Of a stretch of DNA of 64,000 nucleotides, positions 48,278 to 58,167 are shown piece by piece; within the stretch, counting starts at the first letter, position 1; every line of letters begins with the position of its first letter. The translations under genes and the position numbers were made by a program. The notes under the pieces are model-generated. The model saw only the letters and a program-made list of their open reading frames with translations. It made no database searches and was not told where the DNA came from. The stretch is taken from the NCBI RefSeq assembly GCF_963583255.1, contig NC_084813.1, positions 4,342,501-4,406,500 on the forward strand, read 5' to 3'. This stretch comes from Pyrus communis (Eukaryota; Streptophyta; Magnoliopsida; Rosales; Rosaceae).

Positions 48278-50403
48278 TTCGACCGTTAATTGTTGGTGGG
48301 GGTTTGTGAAGTTGAGGTATATACTCAATGTCTTCTGTTTTTTTTTTTTTTTTTTTGTCAAAGTATATATTTTGTTAGATTAGGGTTATATTAGTTATCG
48401 ACGAGATTTGAACTCACGCTATTATGCAAGGGCTACCACTGTGTTAAAGAACCACTTGCCAATGTCTGTTTTTAACTATTCTATTTCCATCGTCAATTGT
48501 AGTATGGTCTAATTTATATGTAAATAAAACGTGTTAAATTTAACTATCTTATACTGCAAAATTATCGTTGTATAAAAAAGAGAAATGCTAGCTAGATTAA
48601 ATTTGTAGATATATAATATGGAAGAAGATGATTGAATTATAATTTAAGGGTTGATAAACGTGCTCATTCTTATTGGTCATATATCATTTAATTGTAAATT
48701 TTATCTATAAATTTAATCTCACTAGCATTACCTATAAAAATAAAAAATAAAAAATAAAAAATCGGTCTTCTCAAAATTGTTTTTTTTTTTTTTTTTATCA
48801 AAACTTATTAAAATTATTCTGACTACGATCGTTCTAGCACTTGCCACATGAATTCAATAATTAATGCGTCCTTTGACACATTCAAATGGTGCGATTCCTC
48901 CTTGGTACAAAGGTACAAAACATACTACGTTTGAGTCCATTTTTCTGTTCCTATCCGATCAAGCCACTTACAGCACATGTTGGATGTATTCATCAATAAG
49001 AAAATGAAAAAAAATGAATGATGATTGAATTGACGATAAAATAGAATTTTAAATTTTCGAAAAGTGATTTGATTGATAATAAAGAAAAATGATTTTGGTT
49101 TGAAATTTTCTATGAAAATCGGGAGTACCAAATATTTTGTGTTTTTAACTGTTACATTTTTAATTAATAATACAAAAATTAAGATCTAAGAGTTAAAAAG
49201 CCTGAAATATCCTATACTCGAAAACACACAAAATCCTTGATTTAGTTAGTTCTTCACCTTAACTACATAAAAATGATTGATCAAATAATAATGATAAAAA
49301 ATTCTTGTTTTGAAGGGGATTGAACAACAACCGGGAGCAATTGCAGTTGACATTCATTAGAGTGATTAAGAAATGCATGGTGGCCCTCTCTTAGACTTGA
49401 TGTGATCTCGCACCTCTACAATAATTTTATGTGGTCTCTTTCTTTAGCAATGACCGGTATGGTCACTTGTAAAAATCTGTTGTGTCTATTGTTATTTTGT
49501 GACAGATTCATATTAGTGGCGTCTTTAGTTTTGTGTTTATGGTGGCTATAGGGGTTTATTCTAACTTGTTAGATTGAGTAATTTCAATCCAGATCAAATT
49601 TTTTTTGTCATTGGAGCAATGTACCCATTCTGCACTGTCGTATTTGTTTGCGTTGACGAATGAAAACTAGCGAGAGGAAGAAGCAATAATTAAGAAACCT
49701 AAAGATTAGAACAAACAATTACAGAGTGAAGATAAATTGGTATTAGTTGTCCCAGGTTAATTAACGGATCCAAACATTATCAACCCGACTCGATAAGCTC
49801 CGACCCAAAACCGCAATTTTCGGCGGTTTTTTGGTCGTGTTTAAGGTTCGGGTACATCTTGTCAAGTCCAGTCCTACTATCCTTTGTTTCACTTTGCTCA
49901 AATCATGTCAAATTTCTGTGTTAATTTTAACGTAAATGAGAGGGGTTCCGGAATGAAAAGGAAACCAAAGACAAAATATAAATCATGGATCAACTAAACC
50001 CTCTCGGGGGCTTTTTTAAGAATAAGGTTTGATCCTATTCATGGGGATTCCGTAAAACTTTCATTCCAAAAAATAGAAAAAGAAAAAAGAGAGTTCGAAA
50101 CAATTGGGATTTTTAGGAGACTTGATGTAGTTACTAATTCATGATACGGGATGTCGATTCAGCAGATTTGGCATGGATAATCTTTAAAAGAAGAATGTCC
50201 TCGAATTCCTTAAAACATACTTAAATTTCTATGTCCTCAACGGTACATCAAAACATTTACAAATGACAGATAGAAAAGGTCTCGTAGCATGTAAGTTTAT
50301 AGGTAAAATGTTACAAATGTTACAAGTCAACAGAAGCAGATCTTCACGGGAAATTTATTGATAAAATACCAACATCGGACCATTTTTCATGCATCGATGA
50401 TGA
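48278..50403. other. Intergenic DNA between TAT copy 2 and RPB6
   Basis: Contains the copy 2 promoter, poly-T runs (48338-48356, 48779-48796), one small MITE (48579-48732) and AT-rich sequence. A GC-richer patch at 49770-49870 (ACCCGACTCGATAAGC...GGTTCGGGTAC) looks like a common non-coding repeat. No gene was recognised. Confidence 0.5.
48579..48732. mobile_element. Small hAT-like MITE
   Basis: A 154-bp element. AATGCTAGCTAGATTAAATT on the left pairs with inverted AATGCTAGTGAGATTAAATT on the right, extending into GTAGAT/ATAGAT. TATAAAAA directly flanks both sides (48571-48578 and 48733-48740), consistent with an 8-bp hAT target duplication. Confidence 0.65.
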
Positions 50404-52007
50404 TCATTCACCTCCCACCTGCCTCTTCCACGAGTCTTCCACAATCAACTCATCTACTCCCCAATCTTCGTAACTGAAAATTTCAGACCCGATTAAAACG
50501 TTCCTAAAACACAAGCGAATGCAAAAATACAATGCTTAAAATGAAGATAAACTAAAATCAAAACCGCACCTTCCATCAGGCAGGTAGCGGCGAATGGTGA
50601 AGGGCACCTTCCGCTCACGAAGCTCCTTCATAGCAATCTACACCATCATAACATACGAGGTCATACCAGTGTAGTGTAAGGGAACCCTATGTATTGTATC
50701 ATTACAGTACTAAACAATTGGAGCTCCCACAAGTCAGATTAGATAACATAATTTCTTTTGCCGCTTAAAGAAATAACTAATATGTTTTCCTTATGTTCTA
50801 TGGAAAATCATTCTCAAAATGATATACAGAGGATGGTATCCTAATATTATCCAGAAAGACGGGCGATCAGCTTTCTATAGAAGCAAAGAAAACCAAAAGT
50901 AGAAAGAGAAAAACTGAACATCAAAGTAAATTGCAATTAGATGCTATATCAAGATAACATGCACATAGACACAAGTCACAACACACCATTTCTGGCCATT
51001 TTCCAGCAGTCACACAATGGCACATAGTACAATAAGATTCTGTAAGGTTTGGCCGTTCTTCGATTTTAACTCTTAATTTATAAAAACGAGTTGTTTTAAA
51101 GGAACGTGGAAGAAAACAATGGCGGAACAAAAATCCAATATGCAAGCACTTGTTCTGTGCATGTAATAGAGCAGGTTAACATGGTAACACTTCTATCCAA
51201 TACACAAGCACTTGTTTTGTGCGCGTCAAAGTGAAGCAGCAGGTTAACATGGTAACAGTACTTTCTAGGCATCGACCGATTCCAGTATTCGAGCATAAAT
51301 ATAGGTGCAGGAAAATGTTACCTCAAGTGGGTCAGTCTCGCCCTGCAACTCAACCATCACAGGGGCATTCATGCTGCTCATCCAAACCATACAATCTTAA
51401 TCAATTTCCAATTCAAATCAATCAACAACAAAGATTCAAAATTGAAACTGAATAGAAATATACCTGATCTGCACAGCACGAGTACCCAATATTCTAGCAC
51501 GTTCATATTTGGTCATAAATTTGGATGTTCTGCGCGGTCGTTCCACCGGTGCTTCTTCTTCTTTGTCATCAACTTCAATGGCATCGCCTGGAAGATCATC
51601 GTTAGCATTCTCCGCATCCTCTACCTCCTCTGCGCCTTCCTGTCCATTACCCAAATGTTCTTCTTCAAATTTATTTTTTATGCAACGATATTTACACTAA
51701 AAGTGGGAAATAAATTGGTATCGAATTCACAACCTAAAAGATTCAAAACTAAAACCTAGGACCCTAAACCCTAAATACCACTAGACTGCATTACTATATC
51801 GCAACTTCAAATTTATTTCTTTAATTTTTTCAATAAAATACAAACTATGAATCCAGTCAATTTGTTAATCAGAGATTTTAACAGCAATCATCACATAATT
51901 GAAAGAAGCAAGAGACAAAATTAAAGTATGATCGTTACCTCAATCTCTGGCTCTACTGGCTCATCCTCGTACCCGATGTCCATATCGTTGTAATCTTCGT
52001 CCGCCAT
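50404..52007 (-). CDS. NRPB6: RPB6, shared subunit of RNA polymerases I, II and III
   Basis: Eukaryotic counterpart of bacterial omega; it stabilises the clamp side of all three nuclear polymerases. Exons in gene order: 51939-52007, 51464-51639, 51322-51373, 50570-50637, 50404-50473, in phase to 435 nt, 144 aa, the usual plant length. The acidic N terminus ([17 protein letters not shown], then EEVEDAEN...DDKEEE) precedes the folded domain: [40 protein letters not shown] and [14 protein letters not shown]. The protein ends [10 protein letters not shown]. These are diagnostic. The start ATG is preceded by a CAG/AGCAGC-rich leader (52046-52085). Intact. Confidence 0.95.
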
Positions 52008-52039
52008 GGTTACTTGGTGACTTCTATGTGCCGCCGGAG

Positions 52040-52090
52040 AAAGAAGAAGCAGCAGCAGCAGGAGAAGCAGCAGAAGCAGCTGGAGGCGTC
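52040..52090 (-). repeat. CTG/CTT trinucleotide tract in the RPB6 5' leader
   Basis: GAAGAAGCAGCAGCAGCAGG and neighbouring AGCAGCAGAAGCAGC on the plus strand lie 33-80 bp upstream of the start codon, likely within the 5' UTR. Confidence 0.7.
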
Positions 52091-52748
52091 TTTCAAAAGC
52101 GGAGGAAGGGACTTTGACCTTATTATATCAGAATTTTAAGTACGTCAATAATATACCTATATGGTCAACGACAATAGATGTAAAAATATAACATTTAATG
52201 GACGGTTCGCTGTGAAATTTTTTAACAATTCATATGAATCACACAAAAATGAACGGTTTATTACGAAGATATCACATATTACTCAAACGATTAGTTCGTT
52301 TTACACATATGGATAACTAAACGATCTTAAATTGAATAATTTTTTGCAGGTATGATCTTTAGATGATAATAAAGAGAATAAATAGTTCTGATTATGAATG
52401 TCGTCCACCAATCATTCCGTCGCCGTTGATAAGATTGAGCCTCGATTGACAAGCAGAAGTGCTCACATCGTTAGTTTCGATTATGATCACCGTTGTGAGG
52501 TCGAACTAGACAATTCCGATTATGATCACCGTTATTAGGGCGGATTAGGGCTTTAGGGTTTAGAAAAACAAAATAAAGGACGAATTAGGATTAAGATGCA
52601 TTTTTTTTCGATTAAGTATGAAAAGGAATTAGGTAAACAATAAAACGGTGTTAAGGAACTTTTCACATACAAAGGAACTCATCATTTTATTCAAATGAGA
52701 AGCTCTGTTTGTATGAGTACATTGTTATCTATCCTTCTTCAGCATGCA
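52091..52748. other. Upstream spacer of RPB6
   Basis: AT-rich DNA with two short near-repeats (ATTCCGATTATGATCACCGTT and TCGATTATGATCACCGTTGT, 52475-52535). No gene seen. Confidence 0.4.
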
Positions 52749-53254
52749 CTAAAATGGACAGGAACAACCACAAGGTCCACAACCACGAAGAAATCCAAGA
52801 CCGCAATTTCCTGGAGGCGCAGTTTGAGCCTGAGAGCGAAGCTGATAAAGTTGATATTCTTGGTTCAGTAAGAGTGCGTGAAGTTGATCAAACGTTGGAA
52901 GGACTGACCATGTAGGGATGAACCTCGTAAAAGATTCATAACCATCACCCAAACCAGCGAGAGTGAAGCGAACAAGCTCAGAATCCGTGACATGATTCTG
53001 AATGGCAGCGAGGGCATCTGCAAGTGTTTTGATATCGTCAAGGTAATCACAGATGCTAGAGTTGCCCCTGTCGATGGTTTGAAGTTGAAGTTTGAGATGG
53101 AGTGCCCGAGTGATAATCTGCGGATGAACATTTTTCTTGAGAGCCCGCCACACATCTTGAGAGGTAGTCGAGCCAAGAAACTCTGCCAGGATCGGTTCAG
53201 ACAGGGTTGCGCAGATCCCAGAAAGTTAATCTGTAAGGCCATGTAGAAATACAA
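52749..53254 (-). pseudogene. copia-type gag fragment
   Basis: A minus-strand reading (DVWRALKKN...ITRALHLKLQLQTI, then SICDYLDDIKTLADALAAI, ELVRFTLAGLGDGYESF, FDQLHALLLNQEYQL) is the central part of Ty1/copia gag (UBN2-type). Its upstream part (ILAEFLGS-type) is in another frame, so there is a frameshift. No LTRs or pol lie nearby. This is an isolated relic 176 bp from the PPR stop codon. Confidence 0.75.
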
Positions 53255-53429
53255 GAAACTGCAAGCATCTCATTTACTGCATCATTATAGAGAATTAATC
53301 AATGCTTGGAATGAAGGGCACGAAACGATTGAGGTTGAATGTGACTCTGCCAAAGGCACAGCAATATGTCTTGAAAACAAAATGCAATTGCTCACAGCAT
53401 GCATCCTACAGTTGCCTGCAGATGGAATA

Positions 53430-55007
53430 TCATCTCCTAAATGGCTTAAGGTGATACTTTTGGAACTCTGACCCAAACGAAATAGACTCTTCATCGAGTT
53501 TCTTCTTCAATCTTCGCCAAGTTCTCAACATATCAGATTGTATCAACCCTTTGTAGAGTGTCTCAAAAGTAATCTTCTGAGGAAGAAGACCCTTCTCTAT
53601 CATCTCTACAAAGAACTGACAAGCCTCCCTCCACTTCTGTTTTGCACATAACCCATGAATCAACATGGTATATGAATCCAAATCCGGTCCCACTCCACTC
53701 TCTTTCATATCATTCCATATTTCTTTCACAATCTCCATTCGATTCAATTCCAAAAGCATTCCCACCAATATGTTATAGGTGTGCATACTGGGCACACACA
53801 AACCATCCTCCTTCATTTTCCTGTACAACTTCAGAGCACCTTCCCCGTTCTTTCTCCCCCTGTACTCTTTGAAGAAACAATTATACGTAGCTGCACATGG
53901 ACTAACCCCACTTCTCACCATTTCACCAAGCAGCTCCTCTGCATCCTCAAGTCTCCCGCACGAGCAAAGACACTTTACAACCGAAGTGTAAGTTTCCACT
54001 GTGGGGAATATCCCTCTCTCCCTCATCAGTTTGAGCTTATCAAGTGACAACTCGGGCTTATGAGCACGGCTATAAACATGAAGCACAATCGAAAAACTAG
54101 TGACATCGGGCTCTATCCCTCTCTTCCGCATTTCCTCAAACACCTTCTCTGCGTTCCTTATCGTCTTCTCAAACCTTTCCTGAGGGTGCAAACTCGCACG
54201 CCTACAAATACCATTCAAGAAGACATTATATGTAACGACATTGGGCTCAATACCGCGCTCAATCATATCACTCAAGAATCTCTCTGCCATATCGAAACGA
54301 CCAATCTTACACCACCCATAGATCAAAACAGTGTACATTTTGACATCGGGGACAAATTCGTGCTTCCTTTTGTTAAAAACTTCAGTTGCAACCTTAACAT
54401 GACCGTATTTGCAAAGGGTATCAAGCAAAAAGCAAAAATCTTGGCAACTGGGCTTGGTTTGGACAAAGGTCTCGATGTCGTCAAAGGCCCGAACGGCTTG
54501 GCGGGTGAGGCCAGAGGAGATCAAGCGGCGAATGAGGGTAAGAAATGTGGCAGTCGTGGGAGTGAGGTTGAAGTTGTCCATTTCAACGATGAGCTGCCAA
54601 GCGACGTCATACTGACGGACCTTGGCAAGGATGTCGATGAGCAGGTTGAAGGAGGCTGTGGTGAGAGGAGGGTTGGGAAGGGACTTGGCATACTGGAAGA
54701 AGGCAAGAGCAATTTTGGAATTATTGGTGAGGCGGAGGAGGGTGTGGTGGACAAGTTGGGAGGAGAGAGTAATACCATGGAGTTGGAGAGAGGACTCCAT
54801 GGCGTGGAAGGGATTATGGTGGTGGACAAGGATTTTCGATATCAATTCAGCATCATTAGCGTCCTTTGTGTCGCCATTTGGGTCATTAAGGGTGGGGAAT
54901 GAAGAGCAGGAGCGATGGATTTGAACTGAAGGGAAACGAACAAGAGAGGAGAATAACTGGAAACAAGGCAAGGATGAGCAGACGCGACTTTGGGCCGCAA
55001 AAATCAT
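53430..55007 (-). CDS. P-class pentatricopeptide repeat protein, intronless
   Basis: A 525-aa uninterrupted frame. PPR proteins bind organelle RNA in a modular way and act in its processing, stability or translation. The N terminus (MIFAAQSRVCSSLPCFQLFSS and basic/hydroxylated residues) looks like a mitochondrial targeting peptide. From about residue 115 there are about ten tandem 35-residue repeats, for example ASFNLLIDILAKVRQYDVAW, KMYTVLIYGWCKIGRFDMAE, VTYNVFLNGICR (with an insertion), ETYTSVVKCLCSCGRLEDAE, HTYNILVGMLLELNRMEIV and DSYTMLIHGLCAKQKWREAC. No E or DYW editing tail, so P class. It ends in a basic tail (HLKPFRR). Similar to single-exon mitochondrial PPRs of the At2g13420 kind from memory, but the target RNA is unknown. 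Confidence 0.9.
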   Translation of the reverse strand: MIFAAQSRVCSSLPCFQLFSSLVRFPSVQIHRSCSSFPTLNDPNGDTKDANDAELISKILVHHHNPFHAMESSLQLHGITLSSQLVHHTLLRLTNNSKIALAFFQYAKSLPNPPLTTASFNLLIDILAKVRQYDVAWQLIVEMDNFNLTPTTATFLTLIRRLISSGLTRQAVRAFDDIETFVQTKPSCQDFCFLLDTLCKYGHVKVATEVFNKRKHEFVPDVKMYTVLIYGWCKIGRFDMAERFLSDMIERGIEPNVVTYNVFLNGICRRASLHPQERFEKTIRNAEKVFEEMRKRGIEPDVTSFSIVLHVYSRAHKPELSLDKLKLMRERGIFPTVETYTSVVKCLCSCGRLEDAEELLGEMVRSGVSPCAATYNCFFKEYRGRKNGEGALKLYRKMKEDGLCVPSMHTYNILVGMLLELNRMEIVKEIWNDMKESGVGPDLDSYTMLIHGLCAKQKWREACQFFVEMIEKGLLPQKITFETLYKGLIQSDMLRTWRRLKKKLDEESISFGSEFQKYHLKPFRR

Positions 55008-57700
55008 CCTTGGTCCTTACAACGATAAATCTACCTTCATACCAGTTGGGTTATGAATAAATTATCAACCAGCTGAGCAAACTGAGTACACTTTTTACAA
55101 ATGCAACACCTGCCAATGTAAAAGAAACAAATCAACAAATTAATTTTTCTCCCACTTCCAGTAAGAAAATACCGATAATCATACAAGAACACGTATGATT
55201 TATGAGGCTCCATCTCCATGACATAGTTCCTATGAAAAATGCTAAACTGTTGGACATAGCATACGTTTTCGATTGTAAAAGATAAAATGCATAACTTAAA
55301 TGCTCAGCTACCAAGGTGATCTATACTCACCAAAATTTCAAGATGCCACAGCACTAAACAAAAACAACCAAACGTGATGCCTATTGTCCTAAATAAAAAT
55401 AACCTCGAGAAACATTATGTCTTGAGTTCATTTTTTCCATCTTTTATGTTTCTGTTTATTTCACAAGGTTCTCTCATTACTCTCTCTCTCTCTCTCTGCA
55501 TTGCAATTTGTTTGCTTTTCACCAAACCAAAGTTCGATTCTTCGGATAATACCACCGGGATGATACATTCTCGTGTCCCACATCTGCCAAACAAACCTAC
55601 CTAAAAATCATTGCCACCCAATTAACTGGTGCCGCCTCAACTGGTAGAACATAACAACAAGTGTTTGTATTGAAGGGATGGATTAGAAATAATCAGATTC
55701 CCGGTTCTTTTGAGAAGAGATTCTGCAAGGTCCTAATGCAATACTTTGATTTCACCCTAAACAAATTAAACCCCAATTCCCAAGTCCCTAACCCTAAAAC
55801 CTAACCCCCAAACTGAAAATCCCCAATCTAAAATTAAGTCATGAATTTCCTAAGCAAAAACTATAGATCAATTCCAAAGCTAACAAGAAAAAAAGAGACA
55901 AAAATAATGATAAGCCAAACACAACAAAACGGCGTCGTTTGTTCCCTGTTACCTCTGCAATTTACTCCACCGTGACAAGTTCTCCTTCGAATTCTTTGGG
56001 TCAGCTTCTGCAAGTGCAGTGGAAGCAAGCCCAGAATGACGACCACGACCCCCGCCGTCGAAGCTCTAAATAAACAGAGAGACTGAGGAGCACCGCCATG
56101 GTTAGTTCACTTGACGTTCACTTGACGTGGAAGAGGAGGAAGAGCCCATCAATTTTTCCTTTTTTCTTTCTTTTTGGTAGCGGACGACATCGTTTTGGGA
56201 TAGTTCGTTTGATAACAATTTTGGAAAATTTTGTCCAGTAATTATTTGAATCTGTTTGGACCCGATTTTACACTATCATCCCGAGCAATCGAGTTTGTAG
56301 AATGAGTAAAATTTTGAGCCGTTGGATTGAAAGAAGATTAAAATGATTGATTAATAATTTGTCTAGATATTATTATGATTTTAATAATCATGATGCTATC
56401 TGAGGAATTATTGAAAATTATTTATAAAGTGCAGAGATAATTAAGAATTCCAAAAGATTAAAATACTATCGGATTAGAAGATCGAAGATAAGGCTTGACT
56501 GGTTGTGGGGATTTATTTTCGAAGTTTGATATCAAATTACATGCACCTGGTCTAGATAGCTTTTGAAGTTTTTAATCGCAATGGGATAATTCCAAACGTG
56601 TCATTTGCAAGAGAATTGTGCAATATGGAGATTCTATCCTAATGCATGTTTTTTGGGTTGGCAAATGGATATTAATTGGCAGAAAGATTAATGCATGCGT
56701 GGAGGAAGAGTTGAAATGAAGGAGGACTTCTCTCTTTAATATCTTTAGTCTACTTGGGATATACCACATTAGGAGAAACTGCAAGTGAAGAGTTGTGCAT
56801 GGTAACGACTGGCATCAGGATAGCATCAAATCTGTTTGGATTAGGTCACAACATGATAATTCATTATTATTATGCATGGCACTTGGATTGGACCTTTAGT
56901 TTGGATTGCCTCCAAATAATAGGCGTTGATTGGTTTTAATGCAATTGCATGCATTATATCCATTGGAGTTGCATTATCATATTTATCCAAATCGATGGGA
57001 TTTTATGCATTATCACATCCCAAAAAAGTGGGAGTGCTTACACAAGAGGGATTATCTAATATTCTTAGGAATATTACTTCTGCACGCGGGATAATCACGG
57101 TAAGCAATAGGTAATGAAGCGTACTGGCATTATAAATCCCTTCAATTCAACACACAAACTGCCAAACCTCTTAAACACCTTAAGATTTTTATTTTCTTTT
57201 TCTGTCAACACATCTTCAGTTTGGATAAACAACACTGTAAAAGCAACCGACGACATCTTTAGTTTGGATAAACAACACATTCGAGACCGATTGGTTATTT
57301 ATCCAAGTCTTGGTCGACAAGGATTTTCGAATCCTTGTTGGTTGTGGTCATCTCATCAGCCCTTTCGGCAAGGTGTTACATGTTACTACGTTAGCTCGGC
57401 CGACAAGTTGGCACGCCCCGCACATAATCGAAGGACGTAGTTAACTTATTAGTTACTCGGCATGCGCGCCACGTACGCTTGGTAGTTTTTAAAGTCAACA
57501 TAATCATATTATTACTAACCTATTTTGATGCTAAACTCGTTCCCTTCCTATTAGTAGAAATAATATCATTTATTAAATAAAATAAGAATTAAAGAACCAA
57601 AGAAAAAGCTGCCGACCTAGACCCGGTCCGGAACTTGGGAATCCACCCGACGCTCTAAATCAAAAGTTGAAAGAAGGGAGTAAAGTTAAACCCAACCAGG
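55008..57700. other. Intergenic DNA between the PPR gene and CBP20
   Basis: No confidently supported gene. It includes a (CT)n run (55480-55497), a possible minus-strand exon at 55953-56065 and AT-rich DNA. There is a (TCG/TCC)n tract (57711-57740) at the start of the CBP20 transcribed region. Confidence 0.45.
55953..56065 (-). other. Possible exon of an unidentified gene
   Basis: On the minus strand, a 3' splice-like TTTATTTAG precedes an open 113-nt stretch (SFDGGGRGRHSGLASTALAE, then DPKNSKENLSRWSKLQ) that ends at CAGAG followed by GTAACAG. The composition looks coding and the boundaries look like splice sites. I do not recognise the protein and see no partner exons, so it may be chance or a relic. 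Confidence 0.2.
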
Positions 57701-57710
57701 CCACCCCTCG

Positions 57711-58167
57711 TCGTCGTCGTCGTCGTCCTCCTCCTCCACCTCTAGTCCTTCTCCGTCTACACTCCTCAACTCTCCCGAGCTAGCGAGGCCAAAGCTACCC
57801 CTTCCTCTCTTCCTGGGTACTCTCTCTCTCCTCTCTCTTTCTCTCCACCTGGGAATTGGGATTGTTCTTAAATCTACTACTGTGTCTAGTATTTAATGCA
57901 ATTTTGGAGTGAGCTTTGTAATTCTGAATTTCTGAGTCTGCATTGTATTGGACTGAGCTTTGTAATTCATGTTCTCCTTTCTTTCTTTCTACCTCCAATT
58001 TTAGTTTTGACTACTTTGTCTGTCTCTGTGTCTGCTCCGACCTAAAACTTTATGATTATTTCTAATTTATTAGTTTTTATTTTATTTTTTTATTTTACAG
58101 ATTTGATAAAACTCTGCAATTGTTCTTCAAATTTACTTCCTTGATTTGCCCTCGGTTGCAGCCCGCG
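57711..58167 (+). promoter_or_regulatory. CBP20 5' UTR region with leader intron
   Basis: A GTC/TCC trinucleotide tract (57711-57740) and CT-rich Y-patch-like DNA (57821-57850) mark the start of the transcript. A 3' splice site (CCTCGGTTGCAG, ending 58161) directly precedes the six-base remainder of the leader and the ATG at 58168. This indicates an intron in the 5' UTR; the donor is probably the GGGTACTC near 57817, which is less certain. Confidence 0.5.

Noticed and set aside
51442..51759. 105-aa plus-strand ORF
   Set aside because: Antisense to RPB6 exon 2 and its intron; no similarity of its own.
53779..54924. Long plus-strand ORFs (up to 280 aa at 54060-54902)
   Set aside because: They are antisense shadows of the intact PPR coding region; the minus-strand frame has clear repeat motifs and the plus-strand frames do not.
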